Under the pieces are notes generated by a model. That model saw only the letters and a list, made by a program, of their open reading frames with translations, was not told the origin of the DNA and did not search any database. 64,000 nt of DNA from CAISDA01 sp050258555. GTDB lineage: Bacteria; Bacteroidota; Ignavibacteria; UBA10030; UBA8401. The first letter of the stretch is position 1, and the number at the start of each line of letters is the position of its first letter. The stretch is taken from positions 1 through 64,000 of the forward strand of contig JBLMZA010000052.1 in assembly GCA_050258555.1 (NCBI GenBank). The letters are read 5' to 3'. Shown here one piece after another: positions 42,353-51,845 of this stretch. The position numbers and the translations under genes are program-made.

Positions 42353-42726
42353 GCGGGCTCGTAGAATTTCAATTTCAGATATGTGACCACATAGATGCAT
42401 CCGCCGGTGAGATCGGCCAGAAGATCCATGACGTCGCACGAGCGGCCCGGAACGAAGAGCTGATGAAGCTCATCGGAAATGCCGTAGAGCGGCGTCAGGG
42501 CCAGGGCGATGAACAAGCTGAACGATGCGATGCGGTCCAAAGGCTGAAAGCGCAGCGCCCGATGCATGAGTCCGCAGAGCACGGCATAGATGATCATATG
42601 CACGACTTTGTCCGTGCCCGGCAGAAGCGGCGGAAGATGGCTGAATGAGCGCGACGAAAGAAAAAAGATGAGGCCCATCCAGAACAGTACGGGAAACTGA
42701 TATCGCATGAATGAATTGACAGTCAT
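42349..42726 (-). CDS. VanZ-like small membrane protein
   Basis: 125 residues, four predicted membrane segments. FLSSRS near the N-terminus and the VanZ signature GISDELHQLFVPGRSCDVMDLLADLTGG are clear. Function in this family is poorly defined; despite the name, no glycopeptide resistance genes are here. ATG at 42726 or 42708. Coupled to the CNNM gene by a 4-nt overlap. Confidence 0.85.
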   Translation of the reverse strand: MTVNSFMRYQFPVLFWMGLIFFLSSRSFSHLPPLLPGTDKVVHMIIYAVLCGLMHRALRFQPLDRIASFSLFIALALTPLYGISDELHQLFVPGRSCDVMDLLADLTGGCIYVVTYLKLKFYEPA

Positions 42727-42748
42727 AGTTTCACACTTTCACAATGGT

Positions 42749-44314
42749 TCAGATCGTGCGGCGCCTCGCAAGCAGCGCGCCGAACGCATCGGGCAGATAC
42801 CGGATGATATCGGAGGCGATCATGCCCGGTTTCGAGCGGCCGGCGGCGGCCAGATCGCCGGCAAGTCCGTGCAGATAGACGCCGTTGCGGGCCGCATCGG
42901 CCGGCGTCGTTCCCTGCCCAGCGAGCGCGGCGACGATGCCCGAGAGCACGTCTCCCGAGCCGGCAGTGGCCATGCCTTCGTTGCCGGTGCTGTTGACGGT
43001 GATCGTGCCGTCAGGAAGCGCGACGATCGTCGGCGCCCCTTTAAGAATTAACACAACGCCGTATTCCCCGGCAAAGTTTCGCGCCGCATCGATGCGGCGG
43101 CGCTCGATCTCCTCAGTCGGAATGCCGCTCAGGCGCGAGAACTCTCCCGCATGCGGCGTGAGTATGGTGGCGGCCTTCTTCCGTTCCTTCAGAATGGATG
43201 CCGATCCTTCGAGCGCCGTGATGCCGCCGGCATCGATCACCAGCGGCTTGGCGCACGAGGCGATGATGCCGCGCACGAGGATGTCCGATTGCCGGTGCCG
43301 GCCGATGCCGGGACCGATGACCACCGCATCGGCCCAGTCGATTTTCTTTTGGAGTTCCTCGGCCCCCTCGAGCGCGAACGTGCCCTCATCGGTCGACGGA
43401 ACGGGATACGGCATCACTTCGAGTGAACGGCGCGCGACGGCGCCGAGTTCCGACCCGGGAACGCAGAGGATCACCGCGCCGGCTCCCGCCCTCATGGCCG
43501 ACTGCGAGCTCATGAGCGCCGCTCCGGTCAGGCCGCGCGAACCGGCGATGACGCAGATTTTTCCGACGGAATACTTATGCGCCGTCACCGGGCGCACAGG
43601 AAGCGACCGGAGGACATCGGCCGGCTCGATGAGCGCGGTCCTGCAGCCGTTCAACTCCAGCGCCGCCGGCGGCATCGAAATATCGGCCACCGTCACAACA
43701 CCCGATGTCTCGCGCCCCCGGCCGAAAAAGAATCCCGGCTTCAGCGCCGCCAGCGTGACGGTGCGATCGGCGCGGACGGCGACGGTTTCCACCTCTCCCG
43801 TCAGCGCGTCGAGTCCGGAGGGGACATCGACAGAGATGCGGACGGCCTCCTGCGCATTCATCCACTCGATGGCGGACTTGTATTTCCCTTTCACCGCTCC
43901 ATGGAAGGACGTGCCGAAGACGGCATCGATGATGAAGCGGAACGGATATTTCTTTAGACGCGCGCCGCTGAATGTTTGTTCGATCTGAAGCGCGCCATAC
44001 TTCCCTTCCTTCAGGATCGAGAGATTCGTGCGCGCATCGGGGCTGAGTGCGGATTGGCCTTCCATGAGCGCAACGGTGACCGAGGCGCCGCGCATGAGCG
44101 CATGGCGCGCCGCTGCGAGTCCGTCTCCCCCGTTGTTGCCTTTGCCGCAGACGACAAGCATGCGCTGGTTCGCAAGCCGCCCATAGGCGCGCTCGATGTC
44201 GTCGACGACCGCGCGGCCGGCATTTTCCATGAGCACCAGCGACGGCATGGCGCACTGTCCGGACGCCATCTGATCGGCCGCCTTCATTGCGGCGGGAGTA
44301 AGTATCTGGAGCAT
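42749..44314 (-). CDS. nnr: Bifunctional NAD(P)HX epimerase / ADP-dependent dehydratase
   Basis: Repairs hydrated NADH and NADPH. 521 residues from the ATG at 44314, with AGGAGG 8 nt upstream. The N-terminal YjeF epimerase domain (about 1-220, VVCGKGNNGGDGLAAARHL-like and SVDVPSGLDALTGE) and the C-terminal ribokinase-fold dehydratase (about 240-515, AIVIGPGIGR-type segment, LTPHAGEFSRL, NEGMATAGSGDVLSGIVAAL) are both complete. Two hairpins separate it from nuoN upstream. Confidence 0.95.
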   Translation of the reverse strand: MLQILTPAAMKAADQMASGQCAMPSLVLMENAGRAVVDDIERAYGRLANQRMLVVCGKGNNGGDGLAAARHALMRGASVTVALMEGQSALSPDARTNLSILKEGKYGALQIEQTFSGARLKKYPFRFIIDAVFGTSFHGAVKGKYKSAIEWMNAQEAVRISVDVPSGLDALTGEVETVAVRADRTVTLAALKPGFFFGRGRETSGVVTVADISMPPAALELNGCRTALIEPADVLRSLPVRPVTAHKYSVGKICVIAGSRGLTGAALMSSQSAMRAGAGAVILCVPGSELGAVARRSLEVMPYPVPSTDEGTFALEGAEELQKKIDWADAVVIGPGIGRHRQSDILVRGIIASCAKPLVIDAGGITALEGSASILKERKKAATILTPHAGEFSRLSGIPTEEIERRRIDAARNFAGEYGVVLILKGAPTIVALPDGTITVNSTGNEGMATAGSGDVLSGIVAALAGQGTTPADAARNGVYLHGLAGDLAAAGRSKPGMIASDIIRYLPDAFGALLARRRTI

Positions 44315-44334
44315 CGGCGTGGCCTCCTGCCTAT

Positions 44335-44381
44335 AAAAAGTCATACCGTTCACCGGGACGATGCGCCCAAGTGAACGGTAT
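44335..44381 (-). terminator. Hairpin with T tract between nuoN and nnr
   Basis: Arms ATACCGTTCAC (44343-44353) / GTGAACGGTAT (44371-44381), 11 bp perfect, with inner GGG/CCC pairing. On the minus strand it is followed by GAC and T5 (44335-44339), just before the nnr Shine-Dalgarno. Terminator-like, leaving nnr with little room for its own promoter. Confidence 0.6.
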
Positions 44382-44423
44382 CAATAATTAAATCATCTGA
44401 TCGCAACCTAATATCTGCGCTCT

Positions 44424-44462
44424 CTAATATCCGTGACCCGCTTCGCGGGTCACGGATATTAG
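44424..44462 (-). repeat. Perfect 18-bp-arm palindrome at the nuoN stop codon
   Basis: Arms CTAATATCCGTGACCCGC (44424-44441) and its exact complement (44445-44462) around a 3-nt loop. The right arm contains the nuoN TAA. A second CTAATATC lies at 44408. No T run follows. It could act as a 3'-end stabiliser or be a mobile palindrome. Confidence 0.8.
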
Positions 44463-45895
44463 AAGATGGCCTTCATCGCATCGAGCACGAGCGACGGCAC
44501 GATGCCGATAAGCAGAATGCCGAATCCCGAAAGCGCCAGCGAGACCATGGCCGTCTTCGGAAGCGCGATCGGCTCGGTCTGCACCGGATCGCGGAAATAC
44601 ATGAGCACCACGATGCGCAGATAGTAATACGCCGAGAACAGGCTCGTCATTACGCCCAGAATCGCGAGCCATGTGAGATGCGCGCCCACGGCGCTGGAAA
44701 ACAGCAGATATTTGCCGACGAATCCCGCAAACGGCGGAAGTCCCGTGAGCGAGAACATGAACATCGCCAAGAGCGCCGCCAGCACGGGACGGCGCGCGGC
44801 CAATCCCGCAAAATCCTCATTCAACAGATTGCGGCCGTTTTCCCGTTCGAAGACCGACACGACGCCGAAGGCGCCGAGGTTCGTCAGCGCATATGAGATA
44901 AGATAGAACGACACGCCCTGGCTTCCGATCGATGCGCCCGAGGCGATGCCCACCAGCATATAGCCGGCATGGGCGATGCTCGAATAAGCCAGCATGCGCT
45001 TGATGTTCGTCTGCGCGACGCCGAGCAGATTGCCCACGATCATCGACGCGGCCGAGAGCACGGCGATCACCGTCACGAAACGCGGATCGTGCAGGCTCAT
45101 CGGCAGCGAGAATGCCAACAGCAGCGCCGCAAATGCGCCCGCCTTGCCGCCGGTGGACATGAATCCCGTCACCGGCGTCGGAGAGCCTTCATACACATCG
45201 GGCACCCACATGTGGAAGGGCGCGGCGGCCACCTTGAAGGCCAGGCCGATGAGCATGAGCCCGAAGCCGATCGCCACCACAGGCTGCGATGAAAAGGCCA
45301 TGGGGAAGATCGATGCGATGCTGAAGAGGTTCGTCGTGCCCGTGGTGCCGTAGATGAGCGCGATGCCGTAGAGCAGGAACCCCGTCGCGAACGCGCCGAG
45401 CAGGAAATACTTGAGCGCAGCTTCATTGGCCGCCTGCTTCACGCGGATGAATCCGGCCAGCACGTAGAAGCTCACCGACATGATCTCGAGTCCGATGAAG
45501 ATCGTGATGAGATCGGCGGCCGAGCCCATCATCATCATGCCGATGGTGGCAAAGAGCACCAGCACGTAATATTCGCCGAAGTGATAGTCCTCGCGTTCCA
45601 GATAGGGATACGAGAACATGAGCGTCAGGAGCGCCGCGGCGAGAAACAGGAGATCGAACATGCTTGCGTAGCCTCCCACAAGCACCATCGTCGAGAAGGC
45701 GGTGGCGTTCGAGGGGAACAAATATGCGGCGCATGCGCCGCTCGAAACGAGTCCGACGGCCGAAAGCGCAAAGAGGATCCTGCCCGAGTGTTTGACCGCG
45801 GCATTGACGACCAGCGCCACGAGCGAAAACAGCGAAAGCACGAGGATCGGTGATGCTCCGTAGAGGTCCGACGACTTGAAGAAATCTGCAAACAT
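44459..45895 (-). CDS. nuoN: NADH-quinone oxidoreductase subunit N
   Basis: 478-residue, about 14-helix antiporter-like subunit of complex I that contributes proton pumping. FKVAAAPFHMWVPDVYEGSPTPVTGFMSTGGKAGAF is the family signature, with ANEAALKYFLLGAFATGFLLYG and AYSSIAHAGYMLVGIA. It stands alone: the next gene upstream is trxA (18 nt) and no nuoL, nuoM or nuoK is here. It ends inside a long perfect palindrome. Confidence 0.93.
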   Translation of the reverse strand: MFADFFKSSDLYGASPILVLSLFSLVALVVNAAVKHSGRILFALSAVGLVSSGACAAYLFPSNATAFSTMVLVGGYASMFDLLFLAAALLTLMFSYPYLEREDYHFGEYYVLVLFATIGMMMMGSAADLITIFIGLEIMSVSFYVLAGFIRVKQAANEAALKYFLLGAFATGFLLYGIALIYGTTGTTNLFSIASIFPMAFSSQPVVAIGFGLMLIGLAFKVAAAPFHMWVPDVYEGSPTPVTGFMSTGGKAGAFAALLLAFSLPMSLHDPRFVTVIAVLSAASMIVGNLLGVAQTNIKRMLAYSSIAHAGYMLVGIASGASIGSQGVSFYLISYALTNLGAFGVVSVFERENGRNLLNEDFAGLAARRPVLAALLAMFMFSLTGLPPFAGFVGKYLLFSSAVGAHLTWLAILGVMTSLFSAYYYLRIVVLMYFRDPVQTEPIALPKTAMVSLALSGFGILLIGIVPSLVLDAMKAIF

Positions 45896-45913
45896 AAGTG
45901 TGCTGCCTTTATA

Positions 45914-46234
45914 TCAGAGATGGGGTGTGATTTTGGCGATCAGATTCCGCTTCGGCGCCGCTCCGACAATCTGCTCCACCACGGCGCCATTCCTAAAGAT
46001 AAGCAAAGTCGGGATACTTTGTATATGAAATTTTGTGGGAACCATCGGATTGGCGTCGACGTCCATCTTGCCGACTTTCAGCTTTCCGTCATATTCGTTG
46101 GCGATTTCCTCGATCGAGGGAGCGATCATCTTGCACGGGCCGCACCAGCTTGCCCAGAAGTCCACAAGCACGGGGGTGGAGGATTTCAGCACTTCGGCGT
46201 CAAAATTTGCATCGGTGATTTCGATCGGTTTCAT
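45914..46234 (-). CDS. trxA: Thioredoxin
   Basis: 106 residues, canonical length; cytoplasmic dithiol reductant. WASWCGPCKM puts the redox Cys at 31 and 34; cis-Pro in SIPTLLIF. The ATG at 46234 has AGGAAACG as ribosome binding site. Lies 13 nt from the dnaE stop, on the same strand. It could supply electrons to the class II ribonucleotide reductase. Confidence 0.96.
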   Translation of the reverse strand: MKPIEITDANFDAEVLKSSTPVLVDFWASWCGPCKMIAPSIEEIANEYDGKLKVGKMDVDANPMVPTKFHIQSIPTLLIFRNGAVVEQIVGAAPKRNLIAKITPHL

Positions 46235-46247
46235 GGCGTTTCCTTTC

Positions 46248-49200
46248 TTACGTTGAGACTTTGATAGAATGTTTTCCCAGGATCGACTGAACGACATCGA
46301 CAAACTCGTTCGTCGGGTTGACGGAGAACTTTCGCGAATAGTACACGCGCTCTCCCTGGAAATCCTTGCCGCTGACATTGAAATAACAATTGCACGATCC
46401 CTTGTAGCGCATGAAGACGTCGCGCAGCCTGAGCATCGCCTCTTCGCTCACCTGGTCGGCATCGACGCGGAAGAACATCTTCCTGGCGAGCTTCGTGCGC
46501 ACCTCCTCCATCGGCGTGATCTCGTTGGCGAGGATCTTGATCGTATCGCCGCTCACTTCCCCGTTGCCGTCGACCATCACCATGGCTTCGTCGACCAGGA
46601 TGTCCTGCACCTTCTTGTACAGGCTGGAAAAGACGATGACCTCGGCCTTGCCCGTGAAATCCTCGATCGTGATGAAGGCCATCGTGTTGTTGCGCTTGTC
46701 GATCTTCTTCTTGATCGATGTCACGATGCCCACGGCGCGCACGCCGCCGTTTTTCGCGCCTTCCACATCGCCCAAATGGACCGTGGCAAACGCGTCGATC
46801 TCGGCCTGATATTTTCTCAACGGGTGGCCCGACACGTAGAATCCGAGCACTTCCTTTTCGAGCGCGAGCTTCTTCGATTCGTTCCACGCCGCCACCTGCG
46901 GAAGCGACGGGGCGCCGGCGATATCGGCGCCGGCAACGCCGGCAGAGGGGCCGCCGAAGAGGCTGTCCTGCCCTTTTTCCTCGTTCATCTGCGCGCGCTG
47001 CGCGGCCATCACGGTCTGCTCGACGGCGGCGATGAGCTGTGCGCGGTTCTTCGTGAACGAATCGAATGCGCCGGCCTGTATGAGCGCCTCGATCGTCTTC
47101 TTGTTCACCGTGCGCAAATCGACACGCCGGCAGAAATCGTAGAGCGATGTGAAGTGTTTGCCTTCACGCGCGGCGATGATCGACTCGACCGCCGTCGATC
47201 CGACGCCCTTGATGCCCGCAAGGCCGAAGCGGATGCCTTCCTTCGACGCATTGAACTTCGCGTCGCTTTCGTTCACATCCGGCGGCAGCACTTCGATGTC
47301 GAGCTTGCGGCAGTCGTCGATGAACAGAACGATCTTATCCGTGTTGCTGATTTCGGAGGTGAGCGTCGCCGCCATGTACTCCGCCGGGTAATGCGCCTTC
47401 AGATACGCCGTCTGATAGGCCACCACCGAATACGCCACCGAATGCGACTTGTTGAAACCGTAGGCGGCGAACTTCAGGATCAATTCGAAGATCTCTTCGG
47501 CCACCGCGGCGGGCGTGCCGTCCTTCTTGAAGGCGCCCTCGACGAATTCGCCCTTCAGGGCCTGCATCGTCGCCGGATCCTTCTTTCCCATGGCGCGGCG
47601 CATCAGATCGGCTTTGGCCAGCGAAAAGCCGGCGAGGTCCGACACGATGCGCATGACCTGTTCCTGATAGACGATGACGCCGTATGTTTCCTTGAGCGAT
47701 CCCTCGAGGCCCGGATGCAGGTACTCGATCTTCGCCTGCCCGTGCTTGCGTTTGATGAAGTCGCCGATATTGTCCATCGGGCCCGGCCGGTACAGCGCGT
47801 TCATGGCCACCAGGTCCGAGATGCACGTGGGCTTGAGCTTGCGCAGCCATTCCTGCATGCCGGAACTTTCAAACTGGAAGACGGCGACGGTCTGTCCCTT
47901 GCCGAAGAGCTCGAACGTCTTGCAGTCGTCTTCGGGCAGATGGTCGAGGTCGATCTCGATGCCGTGATTCTTTTTGACCAGCTCGAGCGCGTTCTCGAGC
48001 ACCGTCAGCGTGCGCAGTCCGAGGAAGTCCATCTTCAGCAGACCCGCGTCCTCGAGATCCTTCATCGTGAACTGCGTCATCAGATCGGAGGACGGCGTCT
48101 TGTACATCGGCACGTAATTGTGGATCGCCGACGGGGCGATCACCACGCCGGCCGCATGCATCGAGCAGTTGCGGTTCATGCCCTCGAGCACCATCGAAAC
48201 GTCGATGAGCTGCTGGATCTTCGGGTCGTCGCTTTTCTTGAACGGCTTCAGATCGTCCAGCGTCTCGAAGGCCTCCTTCAGGTGCATCACCTTGCCGCCC
48301 GAGGTGGGAATGGCCTTCGTCATCTCGTTGATCGTCTGCAGCGGAATGCCGAGCACTCTTCCCACGTCCTTCAACACGGCTTTGGAGGAGAGAGTGCCAA
48401 ATGTCACGATCTGCGACACCGAGTCCGCGCCGTAGAGATTGCGCACATACTCGATGGCCAATCCGCGCTTTTCGTCGGCGAAGTCGACGTCGATATCGGG
48501 CATCGAGACGCGCTCGGGATTGAGGAAGCGTTCGAACAGCAGATCGTATTTCAGCGGATCGACGTTCGTGATGCCGAGCGCATACGAGACCAGGCTTCCG
48601 GCGGCGGAGCCGCGGCCCGGTCCGACGGGACAGCCCAGGCGGCGCGCGGCGCGGATGAAATCGGCCACGATCAGGAAATATCCCGAATAGCCCATCTTGC
48701 GTATGACGGCGATTTCATGCTTCTGGCGCGCTTCGATTTCCGGCGTGATCTCGGTGAAGCGCGTGTGCAGTCCTTCCCACGCGAGCTTTTCGAAATAATC
48801 GTCCAGCGTCGACACCCCCGCATCGGGCGGTATCGGAAAGCCCGGCATGTAGTTCGTCTTCATGTCGAACTTGATGTCGCACTTGTCGGCGATCTCGAGC
48901 GTCGTTTCGATCGCCTCGGGAAACTCGGCGAAGAGCGACGTCATCTCCTCTTCCGACTTGAAATACAGCTGGTCGGTGCCGTAGCGGAGGTTCGAAATAT
49001 CCGGGGCGTTGGTCGCGCTCGCATCCGGAATCAGGAGCATGATGTTATGCGCGATCGCATGCTCTTTTTTGATGTAGTGGACGTCGTTCGTCGCCACGAG
49101 CTTCGCGCCGATTTCGCGCGCGATCCTCGGCATCCCTTCGAGCATCTTCTTCTCTTCCGGAATGCCGTGGTCCTGGATTTCAAGGTAGAAATCCTCGCCG

Positions 49201-49748
49201 AAGAGCTCCTGGTACATCTTGGCCACGGCGAGGGCTTCGTCGTACTGATCGTTGATGAGCGGAGCGGCAACGACGCCGCCGGCGCAGGCGGTCAGGGCAA
49301 TGAGGCCCTCATGGTTTTTCGAGAGCAGATCGAAATCGATGCGCGGCTTGTAATAGAATCCTTCCGTGTGGCCGAGCGTGACGAGCTTGATGAGGTTCTT
49401 GTAGCCGCGCTCGTTCTTCGACAGCAGAATGAGATGGTGGTAGACCCCGCGGCCCTTCGCCTTGCCTTCGCCCTTGATCGTGTCGTTGCCCGTGTCCTTC
49501 GTCATGGGCGAACGGTCGAAGCGGCTGCCGCGCGTGACGATGTAGACCTCGCAGCCGATGATCGGCTTGATCTTTTTCTTTTCCGCCTTCTTGTAGAATT
49601 CGATGGCGCCGAACATCACTCCGTGATCGGTCAGCGCCACAGCGGGCATGTCGTTTGCGACGGCCGCATCGATCAGGGTCTGCACGGTCGAGGCGCCGTC
49701 GAGCAGGCTGTAATGGGTATGGTTATGTAAGTGTATGAATCGGGACAC
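46248..49748 (-). CDS. dnaE: DNA polymerase III subunit alpha
   Basis: Replicative polymerase of about 1166 residues. PHP domain at the N-terminus (FIHLHNHTHYSLLDGAS, TDHGVMFGAIEF), palm catalytic motif PDIDVDFADEKRGLAIEYVRN, then the thumb and fingers, and a C-terminal OB fold (AVGIVTSIKKKIDKRNNTMAFITIEDF). The GTG at 49748 is preferred because it places FIHLHNH at the usual distance from the N-terminus and follows GAAGAG; a GTG at 49805 would add 19 residues. Confidence 0.95.
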   Translation of the reverse strand: MSRFIHLHNHTHYSLLDGASTVQTLIDAAVANDMPAVALTDHGVMFGAIEFYKKAEKKKIKPIIGCEVYIVTRGSRFDRSPMTKDTGNDTIKGEGKAKGRGVYHHLILLSKNERGYKNLIKLVTLGHTEGFYYKPRIDFDLLSKNHEGLIALTACAGGVVAAPLINDQYDEALAVAKMYQELFGEDFYLEIQDHGIPEEKKMLEGMPRIAREIGAKLVATNDVHYIKKEHAIAHNIMLLIPDASATNAPDISNLRYGTDQLYFKSEEEMTSLFAEFPEAIETTLEIADKCDIKFDMKTNYMPGFPIPPDAGVSTLDDYFEKLAWEGLHTRFTEITPEIEARQKHEIAVIRKMGYSGYFLIVADFIRAARRLGCPVGPGRGSAAGSLVSYALGITNVDPLKYDLLFERFLNPERVSMPDIDVDFADEKRGLAIEYVRNLYGADSVSQIVTFGTLSSKAVLKDVGRVLGIPLQTINEMTKAIPTSGGKVMHLKEAFETLDDLKPFKKSDDPKIQQLIDVSMVLEGMNRNCSMHAAGVVIAPSAIHNYVPMYKTPSSDLMTQFTMKDLEDAGLLKMDFLGLRTLTVLENALELVKKNHGIEIDLDHLPEDDCKTFELFGKGQTVAVFQFESSGMQEWLRKLKPTCISDLVAMNALYRPGPMDNIGDFIKRKHGQAKIEYLHPGLEGSLKETYGVIVYQEQVMRIVSDLAGFSLAKADLMRRAMGKKDPATMQALKGEFVEGAFKKDGTPAAVAEEIFELILKFAAYGFNKSHSVAYSVVAYQTAYLKAHYPAEYMAATLTSEISNTDKIVLFIDDCRKLDIEVLPPDVNESDAKFNASKEGIRFGLAGIKGVGSTAVESIIAAREGKHFTSLYDFCRRVDLRTVNKKTIEALIQAGAFDSFTKNRAQLIAAVEQTVMAAQRAQMNEEKGQDSLFGGPSAGVAGADIAGAPSLPQVAAWNESKKLALEKEVLGFYVSGHPLRKYQAEIDAFATVHLGDVEGAKNGGVRAVGIVTSIKKKIDKRNNTMAFITIEDFTGKAEVIVFSSLYKKVQDILVDEAMVMVDGNGEVSGDTIKILANEITPMEEVRTKLARKMFFRVDADQVSEEAMLRLRDVFMRYKGSCNCYFNVSGKDFQGERVYYSRKFSVNPTNEFVDVVQSILGKHSIKVST

Positions 49749-49840
49749 GGGCTGCTCTTCAGGAAAAACGATCGTCGACAATTGCTCGATTGCTGCAACA
49801 CACACGACAACTTCACTCTTCGCTCACATCACGCTCTCTC

Positions 49841-51544
49841 TCAGGCAGCGAAGAACTTCACAACCTCCTCCATGACCGTTTCGACGCCGACAAGCCGGCG
49901 TTCGCCTGTGTTTCGATCTTTCAATTCGACCTGTCCGTTCTTCAGGTTCTTCTCGCCCACGATCACCTGCAGCGGCATGCCCAGCAGATCGGCGTCCTTG
50001 AACTTGAATCCGGGACTCACGTTCTGCCGGTCGTCGAAGAGCACATCGATCTTCTTCGCCTGGAGCTCCGCATAGAGCTTTTCGGAGGCGGCGGCGACCG
50101 ATTCGCTGTTCGCGTTCACGAGAATCAGGTGCACATCGTACGGCGCGATGGACTTCTGCCATTTGATGCCGAACTCATCGTGATGCTGCTCGATGTGGCA
50201 GGCGATGATCCGTTCGACGCCGATGCCGTAGCTGCCCATGATGATGGGATTTTCCTTTCCCTGCTCATCGAGGAAGACCGCCTTCATGCTGGCCGAATAT
50301 TTCGTGCCGAGCTTGAAGATATGCCCCACTTCGATGCCTTTGACGATGCGCAGCGCGCCGCCGCACTTCACGCAGGGCTCGCCCGCCTCGACCACGCGCA
50401 GGTCGTAATATCCCTCCGCCTTCACATCGCGGTCGAAATCGACGTTCCTGATGTGAAAATCGTTCTTGTTGGCGCCGCAGACCATGCCGTTGGCATGCTC
50501 GAGACGGCGGTCGGCGATGATCCTGAAATTGCCCGCGCGCAGTCCGATCGGCCCGATGGAGCCCGCTTCGGCGCCCGTCAGATGGAAGAGCTCTTCAGGA
50601 TGCGCCGGACGCGCCTCGGCGCCGAGCACCGCCTGGAGCTTCACTTCGTTCAACTGATCGTTGCCCATCATGAAAATGATGACCGGCTGGTTGTCTGCGG
50701 CGATATAGACGAGCGACTTTGCGCAATGCGCAAGATCGACATTGAGGAATGCCGAGACCTCATCGATCGTCTTCACATTCGGCGTGGAGACTTCTTCGAC
50801 CGCAGCCGGGACGTCTGTGCGCACGGCCGCCGGCGCGCCGGAAGCGGCAACTTCCACATTCGCCGCATAGCCGCATGCATCGCACAGCGCCACCGTATCT
50901 TCGCCCGCATCCGACTCGACCATGAATTCCTGCGATCCCGTGCCGCCCATCGCGCCGCTCGAGGCGCCGACGATGAAGAAGTTCAATCCGCAGCGGCTGT
51001 AGATCCTGCGGTAGGCACCGGCATGCAGGTCGTAGCTCTTATCCAGCCCCTCCCAGCTTGCATCCAAACTGTAGGCGTCCTTCATCGTGAACTGGCGGCC
51101 GCGGAGCACGCCCGACTTCGGCCGGGGCTCGTTGCGGAACTTCGTCTGGATCTGATACCAGATCTGGGGCATCTCCTTGTAGCTCTTCACATGATTGCGG
51201 GCGATGGCCGTGATCACTTCCTCATGCGTGGGCGCCAGCACGAGCGGACGGTTCTTCAGATGGAACATCGTATCGCCGAAGGCTTTCACACGGTCGGTCT
51301 CTTCCCAGAGTTCGATGGGACTCAATGCGGGCAGATGGAATTCCTGTCCGCCGATGGCGTCCATTTCCTCGCGGATGATGTCGGTCACCTTCTTCAGTGC
51401 GCGGTACCCGAGCGGATAGAAGGAATAAATGCCCGCGCCGAGCGGCCTCATCAGTCCGGCTCGAAGCATCAACTGGTGGCTGGGGATCACTGCATCGGCA
51501 GGGACTTCCTTGACGGTCGGAAAGAAACCTTGTGAAATTCTCAT
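49841..51544 (-). CDS. proS: Prolyl-tRNA synthetase (bacterial type with editing domain)
   Basis: 567 residues. Class II core: motif 1 RAGLMRPLGAGIYSFYPLGYRAL, motif 2 KFRNEPRPKSGVLRGRQFTMKDAYS. The YbaK-like INS editing domain is inserted at about 225-385 (VKTIDEVSAFLNVDLAHCAKSL, GSIGPIG). Motif 3 is GIGVERIIA, and a C-terminal anticodon-binding domain follows. Lies downstream of tRNA-Arg(CCU) on the same strand. Confidence 0.96.
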   Translation of the reverse strand: MRISQGFFPTVKEVPADAVIPSHQLMLRAGLMRPLGAGIYSFYPLGYRALKKVTDIIREEMDAIGGQEFHLPALSPIELWEETDRVKAFGDTMFHLKNRPLVLAPTHEEVITAIARNHVKSYKEMPQIWYQIQTKFRNEPRPKSGVLRGRQFTMKDAYSLDASWEGLDKSYDLHAGAYRRIYSRCGLNFFIVGASSGAMGGTGSQEFMVESDAGEDTVALCDACGYAANVEVAASGAPAAVRTDVPAAVEEVSTPNVKTIDEVSAFLNVDLAHCAKSLVYIAADNQPVIIFMMGNDQLNEVKLQAVLGAEARPAHPEELFHLTGAEAGSIGPIGLRAGNFRIIADRRLEHANGMVCGANKNDFHIRNVDFDRDVKAEGYYDLRVVEAGEPCVKCGGALRIVKGIEVGHIFKLGTKYSASMKAVFLDEQGKENPIIMGSYGIGVERIIACHIEQHHDEFGIKWQKSIAPYDVHLILVNANSESVAAASEKLYAELQAKKIDVLFDDRQNVSPGFKFKDADLLGMPLQVIVGEKNLKNGQVELKDRNTGERRLVGVETVMEEVVKFFAA

Positions 51545-51595
51545 GAAGCGTCTTGGTCGTTAAATGTGAAAAGAGCAAAACAGGGGTGATTGGTG

Positions 51596-51668
51596 TACCC
51601 TCGTGCAGACTCGAACTGCAATTAAAGGTTTAGGAAACCTCCGTTCTATCCTGTTGAACTACGAGGGC
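51596..51668 (-). tRNA. tRNA-Arg (CCU anticodon)
   Basis: 73 nt. Acceptor GCCCTCG / CGAGGGT (one G-U), D stem GTTC/GAAC, anticodon stem GAGGT/ACCTT with loop TTCCTAA (anticodon CCT), T stem TGCAG/CTGCA with loop TTCGAGT. Discriminator A73 is followed by CACCA rather than CCA, so the CCA end is probably added enzymatically. Reads AGG codons. Confidence 0.93.
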
Positions 51669-51845
51669 GCTGACGCGTCCGATCGCTCTAAAGATACGAA
51701 ATGAACGAAGACGAAGCAAGGAAAGACCATGCCTATTTGATTTTCGGGATTGTTTTCATTACTATAGTTCCGCATTTTCTCTGTACGGAGATCGGTCACC
51801 ACTCACACGGAATAAAGGACGCCGCGCCCCCGGGGGCGCACAGAC

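Noticed and set aside
42349..42726. Glycopeptide-resistance gene (VanZ name)
   Set aside because: VanZ-fold proteins are widespread membrane proteins; no vanH/A/X or regulatory pair is present.
46269..49730. Very long plus-strand open frame of about 1150 codons opposite dnaE
   Set aside because: Antisense shadow: high GC in codon position three of dnaE removes stops on the other strand. The product is His/Arg/Asp-rich with no family resemblance.
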